Shown: positions 1 through 6,700, counted from the stretch's first letter. The stretch is 51,119 nucleotides of DNA from CAYOPE01 sp964405805 (GCA_964405805.1 CAYOPE010000003.1:1-51119), one strand, 5' to 3'. Program-made: numbers and translations. The notes: generated from the letters alone by a model not told the origin.

Positions 1-24
1 TACGCTGGCTGAGGAGGACTGAAG

Positions 25-216
25 ATGAGCAACGCGAGCGACAAAGTGCCAGACAGGATCCCCCAGAAGTGGCACCGCTACAAGCCCTACAACGAGCGGT
101 GCGTCGCTGACGAAACGGGCAACTGCAAGTTCCACGGCGGTCCGATGATGGCGATCACGGAAGCCTGCCCGAGTCGGCCGCCGGAGCAGCCGAAGCACAT
201 CGGCCCGCCGATGTAG
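25..216 (+). CDS. Small hypothetical protein, 63 aa (high-GC set)
   Basis: A strong SD (GGAGG, about 8 nt upstream) precedes the ATG. The product is hydrophilic, rich in Pro, Lys and Arg, with three cysteines (CVADETGNCKF and CPSRP), so metal binding is conceivable but not shown. There is no signal peptide or membrane segment. It is followed closely by another small gene (221-391) and a shared terminator, so the two look like one unit cut by the window edge. GC content and the SD are unlike the resident genes. I do not recognise the family. Confidence 0.6.
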   Translation: MSNASDKVPDRIPQKWHRYKPYNERCVADETGNCKFHGGPMMAITEACPSRPPEQPKHIGPPM

Positions 217-220
217 CGCC

Positions 221-391
221 ATGGAGGAAAAAAAGGAGGCATTCGAACAGGACCGCGATCTCGGCGACGAGTCAGACGGTCCTAAGCAAGTCAAGAAACG
301 GTTGCATCGGCCGTTAGTCGACGAGAAAACCTATCGAGCCGACCTCGCGCGCCGGAAACTCGAACTACTGCGGCGTCGAATCGGCGCATAA
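221..391 (+). CDS. Small charged hypothetical protein, 56 aa (high-GC set)
   Basis: ATG at 221 lies 4 nt after the previous stop; the reading frame is open to TAA at 389-391. The protein is highly charged, with an acidic N-terminal half and an Arg/Leu-rich C-terminal helix (about residues 38-55), and no cysteine. No clear SD precedes it; translation is probably coupled to the gene at 25-216. A terminator follows 8 nt later. Function unknown. Confidence 0.5.
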   Translation: MEEKKEAFEQDRDLGDESDGPKQVKKRLHRPLVDEKTYRADLARRKLELLRRRIGA

Positions 392-398
392 CGAACCA

Positions 399-461
399 GA
401 AGCCTGGGCGTCATCATGTACACGACGAGTGTACAAGGTGCGCCTCAGGCTTCCTTTTTTT
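399..461 (+). terminator. Intrinsic terminator of the 25-391 unit
   Basis: GAAGCCTG plus GGCG (399-410) pair with CGCC plus CAGGCTTC (441-453), enclosing a second perfect hairpin TGTACAC/GTGTACA (417-423/429-435). A T-run follows at 455-461. It closes the two-gene high-GC unit before the tRNA gene. Confidence 0.75.
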
Positions 462-477
462 ATGCCCGGAAATTGAT

Positions 478-483
478 TATAAT
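478..483 (+). promoter_or_regulatory. Probable -10 box for tRNA-Pro transcript
   Basis: A perfect TATAAT lies 14 nt before the first tRNA base, the right distance for a short tRNA leader. The position 17 bp upstream is only a T-run (455-460), so the -35 is poor. The transcript could run through the tRNA and RNA element into the ATP-grasp gene. Confidence 0.45.
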
Positions 484-497
484 AATAGAACTACACA

Positions 498-571
498 CGG
501 GGTGTAGTATACCGGTAGTACGCGCCCATGGGGTGGGTGTAGACTGGGTTCAATTCCCAGCACCCCGACCA
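498..571 (+). tRNA. tRNA-Pro (anticodon GGG), CCA encoded
   Basis: Cloverleaf drawn by hand. Acceptor CGGGGTG (498-504) pairs with CACCCCG (561-567). The D-arm is 507-521. The anticodon stem CGCCC/GGGTG (523-527/535-539) holds a 7-nt loop with T33 and anticodon GGG at 530-532. The T-stem CTGGG/CCCAG (544-548/556-560) has loop TTCAATT. Discriminator A568 is followed by encoded CCA. The GGG anticodon, reading CCC and CCT, identifies proline. Confidence 0.95.
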
Positions 572-588
572 AGAGAAGATGAGCTCGA

Positions 589-668
589 GTTGCCGTTTTC
601 GGACACGGCCGCTAAGGCGGCCTAAGAGTTCGACCATTAAGGTCGAACAATTGTCTTCAAGCGACAGC
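589..668 (+). ncRNA. Three-way-junction RNA element, copy 1
   Basis: An 80-nt structured element. Outer stem P1 pairs 589-605 with 652-668 (14 of 17 positions pair, counting G-U). It encloses P2 (GGCCGC/GCGGCC, 607-612/617-622, loop TAAG), a single-stranded TAAG (623-626), and P3 (GTTCGACC/GGTCGAAC, 628-635/641-648, loop ATTAA). A second copy at 26069-26150 keeps the layout and the loop sequences while stem bases differ, with compensation in P2 and P3. It sits 17 nt after tRNA-Pro and 24 nt before the ATP-grasp gene. It could be a leader regulator, an RNA processing site or a small mobile repeat; I recognise no known family. Confidence 0.7.
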
Positions 669-692
669 GCTCGCCGAGAGAAAAAGAAAATT

Positions 693-1631
693 ATGCATAT
701 CAAATCTTTCAAACAACTAAACAAGCGCAGTGTGGGCGAGGCGGGCGGGAAGGGCTCCTCTCTCGGCGAAATGACCAATGCGAAAATTCCAGTGCCGCCA
801 GGGTTTGTCGTACTCGCATCTGCTTTTGATCGCTTTTTAGAAGAGACTGATTTGGATAGTGAAATCGAAGCGATTTTGAAAAAAGTTAATCACAGAGACG
901 TAAATTCTGTGGACCGCGCGTCAAACGAGATTCGGGAACTGATCGGCGAAGCAGAAATGCCAAAGGATTTGAAAGCAGATATTTTAAACAATTTCAAAGC
1001 CTTAAAGGCGAAATTTGTAGCAGTGCGATCGTCTGCCACTGCTGAGGACAGCAAAACCGCATCCTGGGCTGGTGAGCTTGAGACTTATTTGAATACTACT
1101 GAGAAGAATTTGTTGTTTAATGTAAAAAAATGCTGGTCTTCACTGTTTACACCTCGCGCGATTTTTTATCGTTTTGAGAAAAAATTACACAAGAAGCCAG
1201 TTTCAGTCGCAGTTGTGGTGCAGGCCATGGTTCAGTCAGAAGTTTCAGGAATATGTTTTACAGTACATCCAGTGACTAAGGATTATAATCAGATGGTGAT
1301 TGAGGCAGGCTTAGGTCTGGGTGAAGCGGTTGTTTCTGGCTCAGTGACACCTGACACTTATGTCGTGCACAAAGATGATTTCTCAATTTTGGACATCAAT
1401 GTCTCAGAGCAAAGCTTTTGGTTGAAACGCGGACCCAACGGTGGAACCATTCGTACGAATGGTCCTAAGGCTCGGTTGCATGGGCAGAAACTCACTGGCA
1501 GGCAGATCGTAGAATTTGCCAAGATTGCGAAGAGTATTGAGAAGCATTACCAGCATCCCCAAGACATCGAGTGGGCTTATGTTGGCGGGAAATTTTATAT
1601 TACGCAGAGCAGACCAATTACAACACTATGA
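693..1631 (+). CDS. PPDK_N / PEP-synthase-type ATP-grasp domain protein, 312 aa
   Basis: This is only the ATP-binding domain of pyruvate phosphate dikinase / PEP synthase. The N-terminal glycine-rich GGKGSSLGEM, the RSSATAED motif with SWAGELETYLN after it, SGICFTVHP, the GLGLGEAVVSG loop and the closing DIEWAYVGGKFYITQSRPI are all present. The swivelling histidine domain and the PEP/pyruvate TIM barrel are absent, so it cannot be a complete PEP synthase. In rifampin phosphotransferase and related enzymes the same domain phosphorylates a histidine on a mobile domain. Separate mobile-domain proteins follow at 1696-2973 and 4422-5921. ATG at 693 is chosen because the homology begins there; the frame is open further upstream through the RNA element. 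Inference: ATP-dependent phosphoryl donor of a split phosphotransferase. Confidence 0.85.
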   Translation: MHIKSFKQLNKRSVGEAGGKGSSLGEMTNAKIPVPPGFVVLASAFDRFLEETDLDSEIEAILKKVNHRDVNSVDRASNEIRELIGEAEMPKDLKADILNNFKALKAKFVAVRSSATAEDSKTASWAGELETYLNTTEKNLLFNVKKCWSSLFTPRAIFYRFEKKLHKKPVSVAVVVQAMVQSEVSGICFTVHPVTKDYNQMVIEAGLGLGEAVVSGSVTPDTYVVHKDDFSILDINVSEQSFWLKRGPNGGTIRTNGPKARLHGQKLTGRQIVEFAKIAKSIEKHYQHPQDIEWAYVGGKFYITQSRPITTL

Positions 1632-1699
1632 AGTCACATTCTGTCAAAAGTTTGATTATCGAAGTAGATTCGAACAAAGGTGACGTCCACAAGGTATGA
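1628..1699 (+). pseudogene. Remnant C-terminus of a swivelling histidine domain
   Basis: A 23-codon frame overlapping the ATP-grasp stop ends in IEVDSNKGDVHKV. This closely matches the last residues of the two intact mobile-domain proteins (VEVDANKGVVRKV ending at 2973 and VEVDADRGIVRRLK ending at 5921). The rest of that domain, including its histidine, is missing. The likely origin is deletion or recombination that removed an earlier histidine-domain gene or a fused C-terminal domain. Confidence 0.6.
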
Positions 1700-2973
1700 C
1701 GATTCAGGAAGTCATCAAAGCCACTGATTGGCAGAAGAAATGGTCAGTGCCGAACTATACGCTTATTAGTAGCTCTCTTTTAAACGAAGGCTATGATAAA
1801 TATACCAAAAAAAGATTTGGTATCGGTTTGCCTCATGAATTTTACGTTTATAAAGATCGAGCGATTATTTGTTATCAATCCGGCAAAGAAAATGAAAGAT
1901 TCGGAACGCAAGTTGCTAAACGAATAATTACGAATAAGAAATTTTTACTTGAATTGATCCAAGAGTTAAATGAAAAAACCTTGGAATTTAGAAGATTTAT
2001 GAAGAAGGATCTGCGGGTCAATAATTTTTTGCAATTTAAAAAACTTCACTTTGAATACCTACCGGCGTTTATCGCTGTAAGCAGAAGCGCTAATTATGTG
2101 ACAGGTAAAAATGCTCACCAAATTCTCGCCAAACTAAAAAAAATAAGGCTTTTCACTGAATCGGTGTATACTGAGGCAGATGATTATTTAAAAAAGTTTT
2201 TGAAATCTAATTTACAAACCAGACTTTATTATTCTGAGCTAGAGAAATATTTTGCTAATAAGAAGCTGCTTAACAAAAATGATTTGCAAAAACGCATCGG
2301 GCTATATTATTATAATTCCAAATTCCAATTTTTTACTCAAACGGACATTAATAAATTTGAAAAAAGTATAGCAGAATCGTTTAAATTAAAATCTGGTATT
2401 GCAAAAGGGCAAACAGCATATAGGGGTTTTGCTCGAGGACGAGTTAGAATAATTTTTAATCCANNNNNNNNNNTTGTTAACGAAAAACGGGCCGAACAAG
2501 ATTAAGTTCGATGGGAAAGAATATCTTATTGCCAAAGAGGAAGACATATTAGCAATTGTAGAATAGTTAAAGTCGCAATTTTTTTCTAAATCATAAATTA
2601 ACCTAATTATTCTAATTAACCTAATTGACCTAAACCTACTGATTTTTCGTAATTAGTTATTAGGAATTAGGATTTGATTAGAATAATTAGAGTAATTAGA
2701 CCAATTAGAATAATTTTTAATCCAAGCAAGAGCAAAAAATTTGATCAAGGAGACATTTTAATTACTAGTATGACTCGCCCTCAGTTTGTACCACTAATGA
2801 AAAAAGCCGGCGCTATAGTTACAGATGCTGGTGGAATTTTATCGCACGCAGCAATTGTTTCAAGAGAATTTAAAAAACCCTGTATCATCGGAACTCAAAC
2901 AGCAACCAAAGCATTTAAAGAAGGTGAAGTGGTCGAGGTGGACGCGAACAAAGGAGTCGTACGCAAGGTATGA
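1696..2973 (+). CDS. PEP-utilising mobile (histidine) domain protein, interrupted by an assembly insertion
   Basis: The N-terminal part (1696-2463, 256 codons) is a Lys/Phe/Tyr-rich helical domain without a family I can name. It ends in GFARGRVRIIFNP. The C-terminal part (2725-2973) is a classic PEP-utiliser mobile domain: GDILITSMTRP, then GGILSHAAIVSRE with the phospho-accepting His, then PCIIGT. The same 20 bases (ending TTTTTAATCCA) occur at 2444-2463 and 2705-2724, in the same frame. Removing 2464-2724 therefore gives one continuous 338-aa protein. The intervening bases hold an N-run, a groES 3' end and an AT-rich repeat. The layout, variable helical domain plus His domain, resembles rifampin phosphotransferase without its ATP domain. 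The substrate is unknown. Confidence 0.75.
2464..2473. other. Scaffold gap (10 N)
   Basis: Ten Ns of placeholder length. Left of it is an open phosphotransferase gene; right of it is the end of groES. The two sides do not belong together. Confidence 0.95.
2474..2566 (+). pseudogene. groES: groES (co-chaperonin Cpn10) 3' fragment, misplaced
   Basis: Thirty codons read from the gap to TAG at 2564-2566 end in KFDGKEYLIAKEEDILAIVE, the near-invariant C-terminus of GroES. No other groES or groEL sequence is in the window. The fragment stands inside the mobile-domain gene, so I infer that it was scaffolded here through repeat sequence and belongs elsewhere in the genome. Confidence 0.8.
2583..2716. 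repeat. Long AT-rich inverted repeat
   Basis: A left arm made of CCTAATT/CTAATTA units (about 2599-2640) pairs imperfectly with a right arm of TTAGGAATTAGG and GATTAGAATAATTAG units (about 2659-2705). It is one of several intergenic AT-rich palindromes in the window. Its right arm leads into the 20-base match that probably misled the assembly. Confidence 0.6.
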
Positions 2974-3578
2974 AATCAAAAATAAAATTGATTATGATAG
3001 ATTTTAACGGGGTTCTTGTTTATGGGAATTATCATACCTTAGCTAATTGGCTCGCGAAAAAATTCCATAAAAAAGAAAAAGATATTTATAAAATTTTATA
3101 TCACAAATGGTTCAATCAGGCAGCTGAGGGTTTTATCTCTGAAAAGGAATTTTTTGAGAATGCTTTAAAAGAGCTTAAATTTCCTCTAACCTGGCAGCAA
3201 GCTAGACAAAAATACATTTCGGCAGTGAAAGCTAACCGGCCTCTGATTAAATATGCTCGTGAGCTGCAAAAGAAAGGCTATAAGATTTTAGTTTTATCAA
3301 AAAATGTACCTTCGCAATTTAGAGATGGAGTGAGGATCAGTGGTATTAGAAAATATTTTAAGCATCTTATAAATACTTACGATTTGGGATTGCCAAAAGC
3401 TTCGAAGAAAACTATGCAGTTGGTTTTGAGAAGGTTTAAAGTCACGGGGACTGAAGTGATCTATACTGACGACCAGGATTTTAATTTTGTTGAGGCCAAT
3501 AAATTAGGTGTCAAAACTATTGTGTATAAAAATTTTCCTGATTTTAAAAAGAAAATTGATAAGTATTTGAGAATGTAA
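2970..3578 (+). CDS. HAD-superfamily hydrolase-like protein, 202 aa
   Basis: Motif I is MIDFNGVL near residue 9: the first Asp (nucleophile) is present, but the usual second Asp of DxD is Asn. A helical cap (about residues 25-85) follows, then KILVLSKN (motif II region), LPKASKKT (Lys of motif III) and YTDDQDFN (motif IV acidic pair). Length fits small HAD phosphatases. The start ATG overlaps the previous stop (GTATGA), so it is translationally coupled to the mobile-domain gene. Inference: it may act on the product of the phosphotransferase locus. The Asn could reduce phosphatase turnover. Confidence 0.7.
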   Translation: MKSKIKLIMIDFNGVLVYGNYHTLANWLAKKFHKKEKDIYKILYHKWFNQAAEGFISEKEFFENALKELKFPLTWQQARQKYISAVKANRPLIKYARELQKKGYKILVLSKNVPSQFRDGVRISGIRKYFKHLINTYDLGLPKASKKTMQLVLRRFKVTGTEVIYTDDQDFNFVEANKLGVKTIVYKNFPDFKKKIDKYLRM

Positions 3579-3592
3579 CCTCTCTCGAAATG

Positions 3593-3638
3593 AAAAAGAC
3601 GAGTGGCGAATCCCTTGCGGGAAACGACCAACTCGTCT
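3593..3638 (-). terminator. Intrinsic terminator of histidine-phosphatase unit
   Basis: On the minus strand AGACGAGT (3638-3631) pairs with ACTCGTCT (3604-3597), with an inner TCCC-GCAA-GGGA hairpin, followed by a T-run (3597-3593). Confidence 0.75.
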
Positions 3639-3670
3639 CTCTCAAACTTACTCGTCCTCCTTGGCGTCCT

Positions 3671-4249
3671 TTAGCGCTCCGCGCGGATGACGGCCGTAAC
3701 GCGGATGTGGCCGTCGGTATCCTGCTCGAAGGTCAGGCCGTCGAGCTCGTCGAGCTTGTCCCAGCCTTCCGGCAGCTCGTCGAAGCCCATGGCCGCGAGC
3801 TCGATCACCGGGCTGTGCCCGAATGCGATGGCATCGTCGTGGTCGTCCATCGCCTCGAACATTCCGGTCAGGGCGGCGAGCGCTTCGCTACCGAAGTCCA
3901 TGACACGGTACGTGTCGTGCGCGCGCTTGAGGCACTCGAGATTGCTGAGCCCTTCGGCCTGTGCCTTCTTGAACTCGTCGTTGACCATGTCGCCGAGGGT
4001 CTTGGGGTTGCCGATCTCCATGACGATCGGCATCGTTCTCGGCGCGTCCGCCTGCGATTCACAGAAGGCGAGGCTGGTCTGCGCTGTCCGAACGAGCGGG
4101 CCATGGAACAGCTTGTCGTAGTAGAAGCTGTTACCGCCGAATGCGATTTCGCCTTCACGTCGCGCCAGGTCCAGGCCTTCGGCGCTGATGAAGTCGCCGG
4201 CTTTCTTTCCGTGTCGCCGCCAGTCGATCCGTTTGATCGTTTCGCTCAT
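3671..4249 (-). CDS. Histidine phosphatase (phosphoglycerate-mutase-like) family protein, about 192 aa
   Basis: The catalytic motif is DWRRHGKK near the N-terminus (an RHG with phospho-accepting His). The second conserved His is in AFGHSPVIELAA about 150 residues on, preceded by acidic residues. The family removes phosphate from small molecules or proteins. The ATG at 4249 is preferred: AGGAG (4265-4261) lies 11 nt upstream, while the in-frame GTG 4261 and ATG 4258 overlap or crowd the SD. GC content and codon use contrast with both neighbours. It has its own consensus promoter (4363-4391) and terminator, so it is a complete minus-strand cassette between plus-strand operons. The substrate is unknown. 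Confidence 0.75.
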   Translation of the reverse strand: MSETIKRIDWRRHGKKAGDFISAEGLDLARREGEIAFGGNSFYYDKLFHGPLVRTAQTSLAFCESQADAPRTMPIVMEIGNPKTLGDMVNDEFKKAQAEGLSNLECLKRAHDTYRVMDFGSEALAALTGMFEAMDDHDDAIAFGHSPVIELAAMGFDELPEGWDKLDELDGLTFEQDTDGHIRVTAVIRAER

Positions 4250-4282
4250 CGTCGTCATCACTCCTGTAATTTCGTTTCTATT

Positions 4283-4336
4283 GATGTCATCCCGAGGCTA
4301 CTTCAGAACTGTCGGAAATAGGCTAGGAATGACATC
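4283..4336 (-). repeat. Palindrome in the 5' UTR of the histidine phosphatase
   Basis: GATGTCAT (4283-4290) pairs with ATGACATC (4329-4336), with partial pairing inside. It lies in the predicted untranslated leader of the minus-strand gene. It is either a REP-like repeat or a leader hairpin. Confidence 0.5.
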
Positions 4337-4362
4337 TTAAAAAGAACTATGACGAACTATAT

Positions 4363-4413
4363 ATATTAGCACATTTTCGTGGTTTTGTCAATGCTTATGC
4401 TTTCTGGCATAAT
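4363..4413. promoter_or_regulatory. Divergent promoters with overlapping -35 boxes
   Basis: Minus strand: TTGACA (4391-4386), 17-bp spacer, TAATAT (4368-4363), reading to the histidine phosphatase. Plus strand: TTGTCA (4385-4390), 17 bp, CATAAT (4408-4413), reading to the gene at 4422. The plus-strand start codon is only 8 nt past the -10, so that mRNA should be leaderless or nearly so. The two -35 boxes share five bases, so simultaneous use is unlikely. Confidence 0.7.
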
Positions 4414-4421
4414 ATCGATGT

Positions 4422-5921
4422 ATGAAGCCCAAATACTTAAATGATTCAGACAAATGGATGCTGGGAGAACATATTCCTGATATGGATTTGTTTTTCTTGC
4501 AGCTTTTTTGTTCCTGTTTCGCCAATGACCGAAGTTATCCATTTATAAAAAAATATAAAAAAGTTCTGGCAACATACAAAAGATTTATGAATGATTTTTA
4601 TTTCGGAGAAAAGAATTCACTCGAGGTTGGAGAATCAATTCTTAAGGCTTTAATGGAAAGACCGCAGTTCGGAAAAGATTTGGACCAGAATATTCTGAAA
4701 TGGTCGGAAAAACTGGTTTCATTTACGAAAAAGGTTCAGAAACTTTCGCTTCAGAAGTATTCAAACAAGCAGCTCTGGGAAGTTTACGCTGAGCACGACC
4801 GCATCCATACCAAACTCTACACTTATGGTTGGCTACCGGTTGCGGTCGACATGTTCCATAATAATTTTACGAATAAACTAAAAAGCTATTTGTATCTTGT
4901 TTGTGACACCAAAGAACAAGCAGAGTCAGCTTTTCAGATATTTACTACTCCTTCACGCAAAACCATTGTTGCCTCGGAAAGAGAAGAATTTTTAAGAATT
5001 TACGAAAAGTACAAAAAATTTCTGAAGAGAAAAACGGTTTCAGATAGATTGAAAGCGCAGCTTCAGAAACACGCAGAGCGCTGGGGGCATCTGGGATATA
5101 TTTATGCGGGCAATGTCGATCCTTTCGGAGCAGATCATTATCTGAAAGAGCTTTTTGAGTTGGCTGAAACTGGAGTGAACGGTAAAAAGCTTTTGCAAAA
5201 AGAAGATCAGCAGCTGAAAGATGCGAAACGCAAACAAATCGCTCTAAATAAAAAGCTAAAAATTTCAGCTAAGTATAAAGAGTTGTTTGAAAATGCCAGG
5301 GACTTCGCTTTGTCGAAGCTTGTTCGCCGCCACGCCCAACTTTTAACTTTGCTAACGCTTCATCGGACGTTGCTGCCAGAGATTGCTAAGCGATTGCACC
5401 TGACGCGCTACCAAGTTCAGTTTATGCTTGCCAAGGAAGTCAGAGAAGCTCTGGTGAATGGAAAACTTGATAAAAAAGTTATCGCAGAAAGGCTGAAACA
5501 CTGTGTTTACTATGTAGAAGATGGGTTTGAAGAAGTCTACATTGGATCCATGGAAAAGAAGATTAGGAGCATGATCCAGATAAAAGTTAATAAAGACATT
5601 AACGAAATTTCTGGGCAGACGGCACAGCCAGGATATGCTAAAGGAATCGTAAAAATAGTTTATCGTGCCAAAGATATGGCGAAGTTTAATAAAGGCGACA
5701 TCCTTGTTTCAATTTCAACAGATCCAGATATTGTGCCAGCTATGAAGAAGGCAGCTGCGATCGTCACAGAGCAAGGAGGCATTACTTCTCATGCGGCCAT
5801 AGTCTCGCGCGAGCTGGGCACTCCATGTATTATTGGCACCAAAATCGCTACTCAAGTTTTGAAAGATGGGGACATGGTCGAAGTCGATGCAGATAGAGGC
5901 ATAGTCAGGAGGCTGAAGTGA
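4422..5921 (+). CDS. Large helical protein with C-terminal PEP-utiliser mobile (histidine) domain, 499 aa
   Basis: Residues 1 to about 395 form a helical, Lys-rich region of unknown fold. Residues about 400-499 are the swivelling phosphohistidine domain: QPGYAKGIVKIV, GDILVSISTDPDIVPAMKKA, then GGITSHAAIVSRELGTPCIIGT with the acceptor His. No ATP-grasp and no PEP barrel is present, so an external kinase domain (such as 693-1631) must charge it if it is a phosphotransferase. It shares architecture with 1696-2973 but has a different, longer N-terminal domain, which suggests a different substrate. The last codons overlap the cytidylyltransferase-like gene. The transcript is predicted to be leaderless. 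Confidence 0.75.
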   Translation: MKPKYLNDSDKWMLGEHIPDMDLFFLQLFCSCFANDRSYPFIKKYKKVLATYKRFMNDFYFGEKNSLEVGESILKALMERPQFGKDLDQNILKWSEKLVSFTKKVQKLSLQKYSNKQLWEVYAEHDRIHTKLYTYGWLPVAVDMFHNNFTNKLKSYLYLVCDTKEQAESAFQIFTTPSRKTIVASEREEFLRIYEKYKKFLKRKTVSDRLKAQLQKHAERWGHLGYIYAGNVDPFGADHYLKELFELAETGVNGKKLLQKEDQQLKDAKRKQIALNKKLKISAKYKELFENARDFALSKLVRRHAQLLTLLTLHRTLLPEIAKRLHLTRYQVQFMLAKEVREALVNGKLDKKVIAERLKHCVYYVEDGFEEVYIGSMEKKIRSMIQIKVNKDINEISGQTAQPGYAKGIVKIVYRAKDMAKFNKGDILVSISTDPDIVPAMKKAAAIVTEQGGITSHAAIVSRELGTPCIIGTKIATQVLKDGDMVEVDADRGIVRRLK

Positions 5922-6343
5922 AAAAAGTTATGGTGTTTGGGGTGTTTGATTTGCTGCACCCAGGACATATTAGTTTTTTGAAACAAGCCAAAAAACTTGG
6001 GAATTTTCTGGTTGTTTCTGTCGCTCGAGATGTGAATGTGAAAAAGATTAAAAAGAAATTGCCGATTTTTGATGAGAAGAAGAGACTGGCCAATTTGAAA
6101 AGAATCAAATTAGCGAATAAAATTGTATTAGGCGCGCTGAAAGACCCCTGGCCGCATATCCAAAAAGAGAAACCAGATGTGATTGCTCTGGGTTATGATC
6201 AAGGAAACTATGTCAGGTTACAGGTTGCAGGTGACAGGTTACAGGATGAACTGCAGAAGAGAAAACTGAAGACAAGAGTTGTCAGACTGCGAGCTTTTCG
6301 GCCAGAAGTGTTTAAAAGTAGTCTTATGAGGAAAAAAAGATGA
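5918..6343 (+). CDS. FAD synthetase-like nucleotidyltransferase (cytidylyltransferase fold), 141 aa
   Basis: VFGVFDLLHPGHISFLKQAK carries the HxGH-type nucleotide-binding motif of the TagD/RibL family, and ALGYD further on matches the family. The size fits stand-alone enzymes of the glycerol-3-phosphate cytidylyltransferase / archaeal FMN adenylyltransferase type. The next gene, overlapping by 4 nt, is a riboflavin kinase, and an FMN riboswitch follows, so FMN adenylylation is the best inference. GTG start at 5918 with AGGAGG 5 nt upstream, overlapping the preceding stop. Residues about 100-111 are encoded by a heptanucleotide tandem repeat (6214-6248). Confidence 0.75.
   Translation: MKKVMVFGVFDLLHPGHISFLKQAKKLGNFLVVSVARDVNVKKIKKKLPIFDEKKRLANLKRIKLANKIVLGALKDPWPHIQKEKPDVIALGYDQGNYVRLQVAGDRLQDELQKRKLKTRVVRLRAFRPEVFKSSLMRKKR
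6214..6248 (+). repeat. Heptanucleotide tandem repeat inside the coding region
   Basis: Five consecutive 7-mers: CAGGTTA, CAGGTTG, CAGGTGA, CAGGTTA, CAGGATG. They lie within the FAD-synthetase-like gene and encode part of a surface-like RLQVAGDRLQD segment. Gain or loss of one unit would shift the frame. Confidence 0.75.
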
Positions 6344-6699
6344 AATTTTCAGGAATTGTGAAGAAAAATCTAGGGCGGGGAAGGCAGCTTGGGTTTCCTA
6401 CTGCCAATATCGAAGCACCAGCGGATCTCGAAGATGGGATCTATGTTGGCTTGGCGAACAATCAAAATTGTTTAGTCTTTGTCGGCAAGCCACTTACTTT
6501 TGACGACCCGGTGAGACGCGCAGAAATTTATTTTTTAGGCGGGGAAGTGGATGTCTATGATCAGAAGCTGGAAGTCGAGACACTTCAGAAAATTCGTGAC
6601 AACAAAAGATTTGCGTCGGAACAAGAGCTAGTTGAGCAGATGAGACAAGACGAGCGAGTTGCGAAAGATTTTTTTGCCAATTATAATAAGAATAATTAA
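6340..6699 (+). CDS. Riboflavin kinase, 119 aa
   Basis: The start overlaps the upstream stop (ATGA). The sequence has the RibF C-terminal domain signature: GxVKKNLGRGRQLGFPTANIE (flavin/ATP loop), a YVGLA strand, a shortened middle, and EIYFLG before LEVETLQKIRDNKRFAS. It is slightly shorter than the usual domain of about 125-130 aa. The family phosphorylates riboflavin to FMN. In most bacteria kinase and FAD synthetase are fused as RibF; here they are two adjacent overlapping genes. This is followed by the FMN riboswitch and transporter, giving a flavin-uptake and activation locus. Confidence 0.85.
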   Translation: MKFSGIVKKNLGRGRQLGFPTANIEAPADLEDGIYVGLANNQNCLVFVGKPLTFDDPVRRAEIYFLGGEVDVYDQKLEVETLQKIRDNKRFASEQELVEQMRQDERVAKDFFANYNKNN

Positions 6700-6700
6700 T

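Noticed and set aside
491..778. 95-aa minus-strand ORF
   Set aside because: It is antisense to the tRNA-Pro gene, the structured RNA and the ATP-grasp start; no SD, no recognisable protein.
3590..4321. 243-aa plus-strand ORF
   Set aside because: Antisense to the histidine phosphatase, whose motifs, SD, promoter and terminator are all on the minus strand. The long opposite frame is a product of high GC.
6214..6248. CRISPR or iteron origin repeats
   Set aside because: Five contiguous 7-mers without spacers, inside a coding frame; no dnaA or rep gene near.
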